Assembly (NCBI GenBank): GCA_036937835.1
Contig: CM072876.1
Location: 12,775,501-12,839,500 of the forward strand
Reading direction: 5' to 3'
DNA: 64,000 nucleotides
From: Pampus argenteus
Taxonomy: Eukaryota; Chordata; Actinopteri; Scombriformes; Stromateidae
Below the pieces are notes generated by a model. It saw only the letters and a list, made by a program, of their open reading frames with translations, was not told where the DNA came from and made no database searches. The translations under genes were made by a program, and so were the position numbers. Position 1 is the first letter of the stretch, and the number at the start of each line of letters is the position of its first letter. Below are positions 26,401 to 39,681 of this stretch, piece after piece.

Positions 26401-28289
26401 TGCAGTTGCTATCTCCTTGCTACCCGGGGCCTTATTAAAAATACAAGCTGTGTGATCTTTATGTCTGCTTCTCAAATTCCTCACTCAGTCTTGCTATCTA
26501 TCAAAAGCTTAGTCAGACGCCTCTGAGGCAGGCGGAAAAAACACCGAACACACTCGCTCTCAACTTTGATGCCAGGATGTGCCATTCCTCCGCAACGATC
26601 ACTCATTCACTCGCTGCTCCTGCTGCCTTCCTCCAACTTCCCCTCCGTTAACCTAATTGTGGTCAAGTAAAAACATGTTACGTTTGGATTTCAGTTCTGT
26701 CTATGCTTCCTATTCTTTCGTAAGACGATTTTCAGGAAATTCTCAGAAAGCACTGCCCATCTGCAGGGAGACTGTTCAAACATCTATACAGGGAACTTGG
26801 AAGCAGCGCCCCCATTTCTTCATTCAGGCTCTGAGATCAGCACCTGCTGCTGCTCTTCTTTTCACAGCAGATGAAAAACAGTTTCCCCAGACCTGCTCGC
26901 TATTAATCACTGAATGAAGCATATCGTGAGTACAAATATTCTTTTGACACGTCGACTTGACCTGAACTACGAATTTGACCTCGATTGATAGTAAAGTCTG
27001 TGTTCCAATTCTTAATTCAACACATCTCGTCAGATTATAGACCTCCTCAATCCAAAAAACAGACAGCTAGAGTAATGCAGTGTGCATCATTCATAGGCCG
27101 GACCAGTAATTTGCTGACTAAGTCATTGTCAGCTCAGTGCTCACCATGTGGAGCAAAATGTTTTTTTTATCTGGGTCATCAGTTCGGCGGCTGTGCTCCA
27201 GCTTCTCCCTCTCCTCTGTGGAGACTACAGAGCCCTTCATTCGAAAGTGTTGCTGGGTTGTGCCATCGGAAATACTAAAAAATAGTCATAATATGAAGTA
27301 GAATTTCTGTTTCCACTTGTTTTATAAAGGCAAAATCTATCAAAGATAATCACTGCCCAGTGGCTTCATGTAATATTGTAACTTCAGGCTGCACTTTATA
27401 AGGTGAAGGCAAGGACGGGCATGTCAGTATCTCTCTGTGAGTGCAAATATGCCTGATGGCTCACTCTCTGCTCTGACTAAAGCATATAGGTGCGAACAGC
27501 TACAGCGTCAGCCTTTTTGGTGCTTAACACCAAACCGCCTCGCAGCTCAGCGGTAGGTAATGATGGCATTATCATCGATCCCCACAAAGTAAGTCCAGAG
27601 CGATCGATGTTTGTCTATGTGTTTTCCATGCAGACAGCATCCAGATTAAACCGACTGTAGCGAGGAGAAGACATTCTGCAGATTATAAAAGCTACTACGC
27701 TGAGAGAGATTGAGATTTTGCTTCCCAGAAGCAGGCACGATCAGAGCTTTAAACCAACATGTTTTTTTGGCTCCAGATTAGGCTGAGCGACAGCATGTTT
27801 GCCAACATCTGTCTGCCATTACCCCTGTGGCACTGCAGTCATGCAGCAATTAATCAGACTGCTGTGATAGTTGCCTCGCGGTCACTCTGCACCTCAGGCG
27901 CATGACTGAGCAGCAGGATGGGGGTCAGCACGGTCATATGTCCTGGGAGTTTTTACTGTACATGTACCTTCCTCTCTCCAACAGAAACCACTGGTGTGAA
28001 GTTATCTTCTAGGATCAGAGCATCTTGTCTAAAGTTGGCCTGAGTTGCTCTGTTACTTCATTAAACTGTGGCTGCAGCTGGACCCAGGGCGGCACTAGCC
28101 TTTGTAGGCAATAATACACATCCATTGCTGTATAGTAATGTGAATCAGCTACTGATTAGTAGCTCTAAACCGTGTCTCTGTTGATCGTAAAAAGAAAATC
28201 TTTAGATTTTTAAATGTTAATCCGACAAAACACAATTGAAGGCATTGTGTTTTAACATCTTTTTTTTGTGTAAAAAAAAAAACCCCAAT

Positions 28290-28450
28290 TAATCAAGAAA
28301 GTAATTGTTAGATAAATTGATTATGAAAGTAATTGTTATATGCTGCCCTAATTTCCTGATTTTAGCTCCTCAAATGTGTGAATTTTCTTCGTTTTATGTG
28401 ATAATTAATGGATTATCAATTAATGGATTAATCGAAAATAATCAGCAGGA
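28290..28450 (-). repeat. Fragment of dispersed repeat family A
   Basis: TTCCTGATTTTAGCTCCTCAAATGTGTGAATTTTC corresponds in reverse to the middle of the 58.8 kb copy (TTCAGAAACTGGAA region), followed by TTAATGGATTAATCGAAAATAAT, the end motif of the family. Order inside the fragment is rearranged. Confidence 0.5.
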
Positions 28451-29162
28451 TGTTGGTAATTTAAGGCGAAATGAAACTATGTGCATGTCATGTGACAGCT
28501 GTTACAGCCTTTCCTCTTTCCTCTCCCTGCCAGTCAGCACGCAGACCAACCAGCTGCACTGCAAAATGCTTTTTCAGGCAGTGAGCAGTAATCTCTAGAT
28601 ATCAGAAATCACGAGAGGCAGCAGTGAGAAATGATTTCTCGACATTTTTTTTTTTCTCCTGCGTTTGTTTATAAGATGGTACCTTTTCACGTCTACAAAG
28701 GTTTGAATTCACCAGTAGCACAAAGAATAATGTCCTTATCAAGACAGAGAATCTCTGTCTCGGTCAAAAGTACCATGTTGGCAAAAGGTAAACACCGTCC
28801 GCATTCCACCGTGCCTCTGCTCTCTCTGACTGTGTCACTCTGAACCGCACAGCTTTATCCAGACTCACTGTTGTGGGTTTAGTAATGTATTTGATAAGAG
28901 CTGTTTGGCAGTTGGCCTATCTGTTAACATCGTCAGGGCTTGTGTTGTAGTGTGATTATAGCTATAGCTCAGAAACCGGACTGTTGCTTGTGGAAAAAGA
29001 ACAATCTGTGCTGAAGTGACATTATGCTCATGATGTAAGTTTACGCTACTGCAACGTTCAGTTTTACAGTGGATATTAGTCTAGAGCTAACTGCATACTG
29101 AAAATACTTCTTCTTCTTCTTACATTCTTAATTTACTAACACCAAAGTAGTTTTCCTTGTTT

Positions 29163-29285
29163 TTAGAGCTGCAACAGTTACACAATTAGTCCATAAACAG
29201 AAAATGAATTGCCAACTATTTCGATAATGAAATGTTTTGAGATCTTTTCAGAAAGAAATGCCAAAACTATCTGGTTCCAAAAACA
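29163..29285 (-). repeat. Fragment of dispersed repeat family A
   Basis: Begins AGAGCTGCAACAGTTACACAATTAGT and contains ATTGCCAACTATTTCGATAATG, the reverse-oriented end of the same family as at 58.8 kb. Confidence 0.55.
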
Positions 29286-30409
29286 TACATTTAAACATCA
29301 TCAAAGACAAAACATAAGCCGTTATGTTCTGAAAGCCCACCGCCTCTGAAACATCTTGAAAACTTTGAAATGATGTCTGATGAGTAGAGGTCTGCAGTAG
29401 AAGGAGCAGCTGCTTTCCTTCACCCTTTTTTCTCATCTGGACTAGTGGAGATAATTCCACATCATTTTCTGAGATGGCCCGTTATCAGTGACGCTCAGTA
29501 ATTTGAGTCAGCGATGAGATCAGGAAAAAGCCTTTAATGAGATTTGGTGGAGGTTACTGTTGGTGTTAGCTTGCCTACTGTGTGCAATTTACTAGTGATG
29601 GCTCTCTCCTGTTGTGTGCTCATTCAATGCGACTTGGAAAGAAAGGTGATTCAAAGAAAAAGAAACCCGCTGGTATTCCGAGGAACACTGAGGTCTTTTT
29701 TTTTTCCTGGAGTAGGCAGTCATACACAAAATACAGGCTTCTGGGTAAAATACGGATGAGTTGCAGAGTCTTGCTTTAAAAGAAACATTTCCAGTGGCTG
29801 ATTGTAGAAAGACAGACAGAATAAAAGTGAATGCATTCCCTACCTCAGGGCCCTGCAGCCTTTCACCTCCTGCAAATTGTCACTCATCTGTTCTGTCTTG
29901 TGTTTTTCTGCTCTATCTTCTAGATTCCTGTATTGATTAGGAAGACATTTTGGAGGCCCCATCTTCAGAGGAATTCCTGACGAGTGGTCAGAAAATGAGA
30001 ACATCCCACATCGAAGCAACTGGCCCACTTAGCTGTCTCACTGATCTGTGAGCAGCCATGCCCTCCCTGTTAAGGGGCACCCCTCCCCAGATGCGGGACT
30101 GTTTTCTGACATAGATTTAGCGAAGAAAAACTGAATCTTAAAATAGAAATGGCATTAGCTTGTGTTGGCTATGACACGTCAGAGTATATATTAGAATATA
30201 GGTGAGGCTGAATCCTGAGCCACCACCCACAGGACTCTAAAGAGGAGGTAAACTGCCTCAGATGACCTTTACAGAAGGACAGCTACACCCCAGGTTTGAT
30301 GATTTAGTATCCACCCTTCTGCCTGCTGACAAGGTCGTACCATGGCTGCTGCTGATCCCCATAGCAACGGTTCCTTGGTGGGGCGAGGAGCAGACTGAGA
30401 GTGTCAAAA

Positions 30410-33400
30410 ATGCAGCGTAACGGTGGGGGAGTGGGTGCCGGTGGACAGCCATGGGTGTTACGACGTGTGCGTCTCACATGGCTCAGTTTCATGCTCTTCT
30501 TCATCCTTGTGTTCTTCCCACTCATTGCCCACTACTACCTCACTACCATTGATGAAGCTGGCGGTCCCGATAAGCGCATATTTGGGCCGCGGCCTGGTGG
30601 CGAATTGTGCGAGGCCAAACATGTGCAGGATCTGTGCCGCATCCGTGAGTCAGTCAGTGAGGAGTTGCTGCAGCTGGAGGCCAAGAGGCAGGAGCTCAAC
30701 GGGGAGATCGCCCGGCTCAACCTGCGCATCGAGGCCTGCAAACGCAGCATTGACAGTGCCAAACAGGATCTGCTTCAGCTGAAGAATGTTATCAGCCAGA
30801 CAGAGCATTCCTATAAAGAACTGATGGCTCAGAACCAGCCCAAGCTATCTTTGCCCGTCAGGTTGCTGCCCGACAAGGAGGACCCTGGCCTGCCACCACC
30901 CAAATCGGCGCGCTCCTGTCGCCTGCGCTCCTGCTTCGACTATGCGCGCTGTCCTCTTACATCTGGGTTCCCTGTCTATGTCTACGACACAGGCTCCTAT
31001 CCGTGGGCCGAATATCTTGACCCTCTGGTAAAGCAGGCTTTTGCAGCATCAGTTAAGAGCAACATTTATATAACTGATAACCCCAGCATTGCCTGTCTGT
31101 ATCTGGTGCTGGTAGGGGAGCTACAGGAGTTTCCCTCCTCCCCACCACCATCTCCTTCAGAGCTAGAGAAGCAACTAAAAGCTCTTCCTTACTGGAGGTC
31201 TGATGGACACAACCATGTGCTTGTGCATCTCTCTAGAAAGTCCATGACACAGAACTTCCTGTATAATGTGAGCACAGGAAGGGCAGCAGTTGCTCAGTCC
31301 ACCTTCTTGGAGCAGCAGTACCGCGAAGGCTTTGACTTGGTGGTGTCCCCACTGGTCCATGCCCTCTCTGAACCCAACTTTTTGGAAGTACCTCCTCAGG
31401 TTCCTGTGAAGAGGAAATACTTATTCACCTTCCAGGGGGAGAGGGTGGAGTCATTGAGGAGCAGCTTGCAGGAGACGCCCCCTCAATCATTTGAGGAGGA
31501 GATGGAAGGAGATCCGCCGGCCGACTACGATGATCGCATTATTGGCACCTTAAAGGCAGTGCAGGATAGCCACTTGGATCAGGTGCTGGTGGAGTTTACC
31601 TGCAAGAACCCACGACCCAGTTTGCCGACTGAGTGGGCTCTTTGTGGAGAGAGGGAGGACAGACTCGAGGTGCTCAAAGCTTCTACTTTTGCCTTGGTGA
31701 TTGCTCCAGGAGATGGGCAGCTGGTGGCCTCAGCAGGCTGTGGAATGAGACTTTTTGAGGCCCTTGAGGTAGGGGCCATCCCTGTCGTGCTAGGGGACCA
31801 CTCCAGACTACCTTACCACCAGTTTATTAGATGGAGCGAAGCTGCTATTATAGTCCCCAAGGCTCGTGTGACAGAGCTACACTTCCTGCTGCGCAGCTTA
31901 TCAGACAATGACATGTTAGCTATGAGGCGGCAGGGCCGCTTTTTGTGGGAGGCGTACTTCTCAACGTCAGAGAATGTTCTTAATACCATCCTGGCCAGCA
32001 TCAGAACCAGCATCCAGGTTCCCGCTGCACCCATCAAAGAAGAGCCTGCACAAGAGATTCCTCACAAAGCAGGGAAGATAGCAGGAACTGATGCCAACCT
32101 GGCAGACAATGGCGATCTTGATTTGGGTCCTGTCGAGACAGAACCCCCGTACGCCTCCCCACGCTTTCTACGCAACTTCACATACACAGCTGCAGACACC
32201 TACAGAGCATGGAACCGTGCTCCAGGACCTTTCCATCTGTTTCCACATACCCCTCTGGATCCTGTTCTGCCCTCTGAAGCCAAATTCCTTGGCTCAGGTA
32301 CTGGTTTCAGGCCTATCGGTGGAGGTACAGGAGGCTCAGGGAAGGAGTTCCAAGCAGCTTTGGGAGGGAACGTGCCCCGAGAACAGTTCACCGTGGTCAT
32401 GTTGACATATGAGAGGGAGGAGGTGCTGATGAACTCCCTGGAAAGGTTGAATGGACTGCCGTACCTCAACAAGGTAGTGGTGGTGTGGAATTCACCCAAG
32501 CCTCCTTCAGATGACCTGCTCTGGCCAGACATCGGCCTGCCCATTGTGGTGAGTGCTCCTGCACACAATAAATTTTACAAGAACAAGTTAAGAATCATTA
32601 ATCATCTTAATTCAACAAATGTACACATCTGTTTAATGTGTTCAATAAGGAATATCTCTTCATCTCATCCTGTCTGTCTCTAAAATGCAGTAAAATAACG
32701 TTGGTGCTATGTTTGCTTAAGTACATTATGTTGAGCTCTGCTTGGATCAGTGCTGTCTTTGAAACTCTGCAGAAATACATACATTACCAGCAGCCTCACT
32801 AAAAGGATCTGAACAAGTTTGACATCCATGAATAATAAAATGTGTGCTTTTCAATCAGGATTGAACATAAGACATTCATGTAGTTCATATTCACTCCATT
32901 AGTTTGTGATAGAACGTTTATGGACAAGTGGGAGAGAAGAACTGCTCTGTGTTTTTATGTTGCTAGCTGAGGCTGAGGTATTATTAGACTAGACTAAACT
33001 TTTGGAAATCTGGAAACATACAGTATATGAAGTACAGTTTTGGGAGTGGAGATAGTTGTAACATGAGTAAAGTAGTAGAAAAAAATAATTGCTCTGGCTA
33101 AGCAAAGTCTCGCCTCACACCTGCAGGTTGTCCGCACCGAGAAGAACAGCCTCAACAACCGCTTCCTGCCCTGGGATGCTGTGGAAACCGAGGCCATCCT
33201 TTCGATCGACGATGACGCTCATCTCCGTCACGATGAGATAATGTTTGGGTTCAGGTCAGTGATGGTGATAGGATACTCAGGGGGATTAATATGTACCAGA
33301 GAAACAAACTCCTTAATACTGATGTAAGTTTTTGTGTTCAGGTGTTGTTTTGATGGTCAAATAGCTTGTTACCTTTGGCGTACTACTGTGCCTATTACAA

Positions 33401-35725
33401 GTATTCACCTACGTTGAATGGTTTTAATTTCTTAAAACGTTAAATCAAAGTGGACTTTTTTTCCCAGAGATCAACAGACAAAGACTAAATATTGTACAAG
33501 GCAATTTTGTCATTAATTGAAAAGAAATGCATAGATTATTTGATAATGGAGATAAGTTGAAACCAATAGTTGTTTTTTTTCTCAGAATTGCTGTGAAGAA
33601 AGTTGAAGATGAACAAAAAACAATGCAGTAAAGTAAAGGAAAATCTTGTCTCCTGTGAGAAGTGAAAATGTCCCCCAGAAAAAATGCAGAAGCATGAAAA
33701 TGAATTGTGACAGAGAAACGGAAATGACCACCATAGACAGGAAATAAAAGGCATGTTGCCAGCATCTCATATCTATGATTCATTTCCACACACTATACTT
33801 GAATAAGCTGAAATTGAAGACCATATTTAAACCAATTACACAATCAAGTAAGCCGTTAAGTTATTTTTGTACACCCTCACCCCCCTTTTCCCCCCAAACA
33901 TGTCTGTTTGGCTGCTGTAGCAGCTTGTCCAGACAGGCAGAAATTGGCTGTGTGAGAGAGTGTGTACGCCGTCATTTGTCATGAATTATTTCACACTCCC
34001 CCCAGAATTACCCAGGAATGTTTCCTCACCTCCACTCTGGCCTAAGAGGGAAATTATGTAGCATCTGACTGTGAAGTGCTCTCACATGTGCTCATTTGAG
34101 GCATTAGATTGCACGTTGAGTCTTTTTGCATCCTCTGTTACACGTTCTCAGAGGCGCTAGACAACTGTATGTGTAAATAGGAGTATCTACCCTTTCTTTT
34201 CTATGGGTGACATTTCTTTTTCTTTTTAAAATGTCAAAATAACTGTTACATATGACATTCCCAAGAGGAAAACGGTTGGTGGATTGAACACAAATTGGGG
34301 CTATATGCACAGACAGACACTTGGAATCCAAACCAATTACTTAAAAAAATGTAACAAATAACCGCAATGAAAGACTAATCCATAAATCACTTTTCAATTT
34401 GGTGTAGACAGTCCTAATTAATTGACTTTCTCTGTTGGGTGGCGTCTCACAGAGTGTGGCGTGAGGCCAGAGATCGAATTGTGGGTTTCCCTGGGAGGTA
34501 TCACGCGTGGGACGTCAACCATCAGTCCTGGCTCTACAACTCCAACTACTCCTGTGAGCTCTCCATGGTCCTGACAGGAGCTGCATTCTTCCACAAGGTC
34601 AGACCCTGAAATCTTAAAATAAAAAATAAATAAAAAAAGACCCCAAACATATGTTTTATTATTTTCTTTTTTTGCTGCCTCATTTACACACTCCCCTTGT
34701 GTGTTCTTGTAGTACTACGCCTACTTGTACTCCTACGTGATGCCCCAGGCCATCAGGGACATGGTGGACGAGTATATAAACTGTGAGGACATCGCCATGA
34801 ACTTCCTGGTGTCTCACATCACCCGCAAACCACCCATCAAGGTCAGTGACGGTCCAGCTCCGCTCAACATCAGTGAGCTTTGTATCTCGTACAGGTCCTG
34901 TGTATTTATATTCCTGCCCACTTAGCCCTGTCATTACTCAAACCGACATGTCCAATATTCCACACAAATGATAAATCAAAACACGAGATCGAATCAATGT
35001 GCCGGATTTTTCTCCTGGATTTTTATTGGAAGGACATTTATTACCGGAGTGCATATTTATGGCTAGACAAATAATTATAGCAATCAAGCCGTGGAAGAAG
35101 TTGGAACAGAAATGTCAATGCAGCTCTGAGTTTAAGTTCTTTTTGATTTAGTGGGGTTTTAATATTCAGGGGTGTTTCAGAGAGGAATTAAGGGTGGCTT
35201 TGATGGAGTGTGTTGCATGACAACAATTCGCTGCTAGGAATAAAGCTTGTGAATAATGAATTCGGGGCGTTTTTGTTAATGTTGAGTCCTAAATGGTGAG
35301 AGATTATATTTCTCTTTTCGTCCAAATAAGACAATTAAAACGGGAAATAAATTGCATTGCTTTATGCTTCACTGGTGCTGAATTTACGGGATTCAAACTC
35401 AGTTTAAAAAAATTTCCATGAAGTTAAATTTTTCATTCTTGAAACATCTTTTGAAAGATTGTGCTGTTATTATTTCAAAGTACATATCAAAGATTGACTT
35501 GTCTTTCTCTCTCAGGTCACATCTCGTTGGACTTTCCGCTGTCCCGGCTGCCCTCAGGCACTTTCACACGATGACTCGCATTTCCACGAGCGCCACAAGT
35601 GCATCAACTTCTTCGTCAAGGTGTACGGTTACATGCCGCTGCTGTACACGCAGTTCCGCGTGGACTCGGTGCTGTTTAAGACTCGTTTGCCGCACGATAA
35701 GACCAAGTGCTTCAAGTTCATCTAG
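30410..35725 (+). CDS. extl3: Exostosin-like glycosyltransferase 3
   Basis: Golgi/ER type II membrane enzyme that adds the first alpha-GlcNAc to the proteoglycan linker and so commits chains to heparan sulfate. Coding exons 30410-32548, 33127-33254, 34453-34597, 34713-34841 and 35516-35725 join in phase to 916 aa (human 919). The start chosen is ATG 30410 (MQRNGGG, A at -3); the GTG three codons earlier is not needed. A short cytosolic tail is followed by a membrane anchor (about residues 22-45), a coiled-coil stem (about 65-125), a GT47 exostosin domain (about 175-500) and a GT64 domain (about 650-905). The metal-binding DDD lies at residues 741-743 in exon 2 of the coding set. It ends KCFKFI. 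Over three quarters of the protein is encoded by one 2.1 kb exon. Tail-to-tail with syt14. Confidence 0.97.
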
Positions 35726-38070
35726 CATCAGGGCTGAGTGAACCAGTAAAGAGCCAAAAGCAGATAAATGCACAGAAGGAAAGTTTGGGGTTTGTATTTT
35801 GCCCAGGGGGAAAGACAAGTTACCCTTAAACGCCGTTGGCTAGTGGTCTAATCCATAACTCTACTGGAAGTTCGAAGATCTGAAAGGGACCACTGCCAAC
35901 AAAATAAGCCTTTTCAGTGAATGTCACTTCCCCTTTTTCATGTTCTTTAATCATGTTCCATCATCAACCACTACAGACGTTATTTACACCTCTTTAATGG
36001 CCTGCTGAAGAAAGAGGGCAGTGGCACACAGTGTACAGAAACTCTCCCAGGATGAACTCTACCTGACAATGGAGCGATCGGTTACTGATTCACTGACAGA
36101 CTGAGGTCAGCTGTTCCAGTTGAGAGAGCAGAAGTGGCACACAGTTGCTACTGCGCTTTTTTGTTTATGTTTTTGTTTTTTTGTTTTCCATTTTACAGTT
36201 ATAAACTGTACTTCTTGTACATTTATGCGAGAGAAGCACTGATGGTCAGAAGTATTTTATTGAAACACTTTTTTTTTTTTAATTATGATGTTTAAATGTG
36301 TAAATCTATGTGAGACAAGCATTTTTCAGAACCTCTGCAAGTGAGAGATCAGACACAGACTTCTTAGTCGGGGAACACGACAGGACCTCGACTGAAGAGT
36401 AAAATGTTTAGTTTCATGGTCAAGAAGGAATTCACTTCAGCAGTCACCATAATGCCTCAAATTTGTCATGAAAACCAGCCACCATTTTGTCATTTTGTTA
36501 TGCTTACAGTTGCCACACTCTCCGAGTGTTTAAAAAAGGCCTGTTTTTTATGCTATAGGGTGTTTACTAATGTTTGTAAACTTGGTCAGAAGTCAAAGTA
36601 GTTATGTTTAAGTGTAATAATATCTACCAATCAATGGTTACAATGTCCCTCACTGAAGTGCAACAAGCTGCCAAAAAAGCAACAGAAATTAGGTTTCCAT
36701 GTCTCATTGAGGTTGTAATCATGCAGAAAGTCTCCAGTCAAGTTAAGCGTACTGTTAGGATTCAGGTTAAAAATGTAGGTTTAATATATGGCCACTTCTG
36801 GCTTTATAACATAAGTACTAGATAATGTCCCGCTATGTTCATGTGACCCTTCTGTACAGAACTTTCCCACCTCAGACAGAAACGTCACTTTACGGTGTTG
36901 CCATATTGGTTTCACTTTTTTTTGTTATCGTTGTTATTGTGTTTTGTTTTGTTTTTTACGCTTAATGAATGTTTTGTTTTTTTTTTGCCAAATAGGTACG
37001 ACGTCTGCTGCTTTGCAGCATCATTTGCAGGGTGAACAGTGTGATTCTCGTTAAAGAGATGCAGTCTGGTACATCCACTCTGCATGGTACTTGACCAGGA
37101 GTCGATCCATTGGAGCCCAACACATCATGTATTATAAGTCCTATATTTGACCTTGTTAAACTTAAAATTCCTGTAATCCGACCAAAAGATCCCCCTGAGA
37201 AACAAAAAAAAAAGATCCCTTTTAAAAAGATATTAAGATAATGTTAGTACATTTTTCCCAAATGAGGTTCTAACTGTGACGATGCTTTTTTTTTTTTATG
37301 AAACAAAAACTCTCATTAAGTCCATGGTTCCTGTATATTTATTGAATATATTATTAAAAAAAAGATTTTTTTAACTGATGACACATGCAATAAAATGACA
37401 GGAAATTGTAGTTTATTATCTTTAATTGCAAAGATGTCCCAACTTGATGAGCCATCACCTTATATCAATGAAAACTAGCTTGTGCCACCCAATGCCTGAA
37501 GGGGGGATTTTACTGACCTGAGCTGCAGCGCCAAGATGACCTAGTTATTAGAAAGGCCGACCTGTAACTAGAGTATCATAAAATAGGGTTCTGTAACAGC
37601 TAATGGAGACTCACTGAAGAGTCTTTGAAGCCGACCTCAACCTGCTCTATGTTTGAATTGGAGTTCAACGTGTGTGTTGAAGAGGGAGCCAGATTCCTGG
37701 TTACACTGGTGTGATATAGCAACATGACCTTAAAATAAATTCTAAATTTATACTCCTCAGCCAATGCTTACATCTCAACACTTGTATTGTAGCTCCAGGG
37801 GCCTCGTAATTACCTGTCTGACTGTAAGCCTGACCTCAGGGTGCAGATTGTGTCGGCTGGTATTCTGGAAGTTACCCCCCCCCCTCTAGGATTTGTGGCA
37901 CATCTGGCTTTTCTGTGGCTCTGAACAGGAACATTTTTGGGGGGTCAAATCCTCAACTGTGGGCGAGGCTACACCTGCAACGCTGCTTGCGCTGTGTCTG
38001 ACTGACGACAGCGTCAGACATACCATTGAAGGCCAGATGAATGGAAATAAAAACTTTGAACATTGTTAAA
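35726..38070 (+). terminator. extl3 3' UTR and poly(A) signals
   Basis: About 2.3 kb of non-coding sequence follows the TAG at 35723-35725. Internal AATAAA occurs near 37390, and a well-placed AATAAA at 38046-38051 is the likely main end. Several AT-rich stretches and T-runs occur; no protein block is present on either strand. Confidence 0.65.
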
Positions 38071-38700
38071 AACACTCTGACTCATGTCCTCAATCTTTTC
38101 TCTATAACTTAAAAACACATTCCTTATCTTAGAGCATTGATAGAAATGTTTAATTTAACTACAAAACATAACTTGATGCACAGCACCACGTATATATAAA
38201 TGCTGGTTATAACCAAGTACATGCTAAAGTTGTGATGAAAACACTCTAGTGGCTGTTATTCCCCTTTCTGCAATCAAAAGCAAATTGCTTATTTGGCAGA
38301 AACGCTAGATGTCTGGTTTTCATTACATCCTTTTAAAATAATGATGTGAATGAATACATGTCTACTTTGACGAAATTAGTCCCAGAGCTGAAGTTAACCC
38401 AGATGTTCAGGTCTGACATCACTGGGACGAGGAGAAATAAAGAATGCTCCCCCACCCACTGGTGTATCTCTTCAGCCAGAGGGGAGAAAGTTTCTTTCTG
38501 TCTACTGAAACACGGGTGTGGCTGTGAAGTCTTAAGTAATTGTTTTTTTTTTGACCCATAGTTTTTGGGATGGGGGTTAAAATTGGCCAGATGAAGAGAC
38601 TGCATATAGTAATCAAGATTTCTCAGGTTTATTATTATTATTATTTTTAAGTTAATAATAACACTTTCCACTCACTTGTAATAAGAAACAGCCAAAGCTG
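38071..38700. other. Convergent intergenic gap between extl3 and syt14
   Basis: Roughly 0.6 kb separates the two predicted transcript ends. It holds only AT-rich DNA with a short (TTA)n stretch at 38629-38645. A second minus-strand AATAAA (TTTATT at 38628-38633) could extend the syt14 transcript into it. Confidence 0.5.
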
Positions 38701-38709
38701 TTGTCGGCG

Positions 38710-39681
38710 CAGCCTCTGAGAATCAGGGGTTTATTGGAGTGCGCAGGATTTTTGCATATTTCTCCTCAGCGGGAAGCACCGTGTTTCTACATGAATGAAC
38801 ATGGCTGAGTTTTTCAGAAGGCTGAATGGTGAAACAGGCTCGATCTGTATTACACAGGAAAGGTAGCTGCTCCTTGATACCAGTGGCATGCAGAGCTGGG
38901 TTCCAATTCTGTAAGAGCACAAGACTAGAGTTTCATTCCTTTTGTTTAAAGTGGTGTCAGATGCATAGTGTACTAGGTTATGCAAGACCATTATTTAAAA
39001 AAAAAAAAGAATCTGTTGTGTAATTGTTGAGACACCCATAGAACTGGTAAACCATTAGACTGATAATCAAAACAACATAAGAATGAACACCGACATGAAT
39101 GGAACTTGCATAATGTCGAGCATGTAAACAAACAGTACAAAGCATAGCTTGTAAGCATAGTTGCAGCATGTTTTAGGCCCTTTTTTTTTTTTTTTTTTTT
39201 TAACAGTCTTCATCGCATTCTCTTTTTGTCATAAATAAAATAGATAGAAATGTCTGGTATGCTGGTGTCAGCTGAAGTGCAGAGAAGCCCAGAAGAAACA
39301 GGGAGGAGTCTGCTAGTCCTGGACCGAGCTCTTTGGTCCAAGATTCAGAGACAGTAAATGTTTCATAATACGCGACATGGAAATCTCTTCACATTGTAAA
39401 CAGTTACTGTACATGCATTGTGTTACTGTATAGGCGTAATCACTGGGAAACAAACGCTTTCCTTCTGTTCTTGGTTTGTGTCAGGTGATATGATTTCATT
39501 AATTCTGGAGCAGCTCCACCTATGAAGTCAGTGTGTCTGCATCAGAGTAAAGGGAATTCATGCGCTCACTGGCAGTGAACCTACACCTGCTTCACCCTCA
39601 CAAGGGCCCTCCTGCTCCCTTAAAAACTCTGATTGTCCGGGGAATGTAACTGTAGGTTGAGTCTTTCTTAAACTTCCTCTC
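38710..39681 (-). terminator. syt14 3' UTR with poly(A) signal
   Basis: TTTATT at 38730-38735 gives AATAAA in syt14 sense, the first canonical signal found after the stop at 39682, implying a 3' UTR near 0.95 kb. A run of 21 T (39181-39201), that is poly(A) in the transcript sense, lies within it and could act as an internal priming site in cDNA data. Confidence 0.55.

Larger units (their letters stand above)
15246..30270 (+). other. Large first intron of extl3, no coding exon recognised
   Basis: About 15 kb without any recognisable protein block on either strand; all open frames are short and lack family resemblance. It contains a (TG)n tract at 20381-20411 and fragments of a dispersed fish repeat at 19655-19765, 28290-28450 and 29163-29285. 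Several moderately GC, low-repeat stretches (for example 18340-18620, 23440-23700, 27820-27960) could be regulatory but show no diagnostic motif. A plausible acceptor for the coding exon is TTTACAG near 30271, with GAGCAG at 30393 as an alternative. Confidence 0.5.

Noticed and set aside
30401..30409. GTG start three codons before the extl3 ATG
   Set aside because: A well-placed ATG with A at -3 follows at 30410 and matches the conserved N-terminus (RNGG).
33445..33789. Phe-rich minus-strand frames in an extl3 intron
   Set aside because: AT-rich intronic DNA with three overlapping frames of similar composition and no conserved block.
39205..39240. AATAAA at about 39233 as the syt14 poly(A) signal
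   Set aside because: It reads AATAAA on the plus strand, whereas syt14 is on the minus strand.
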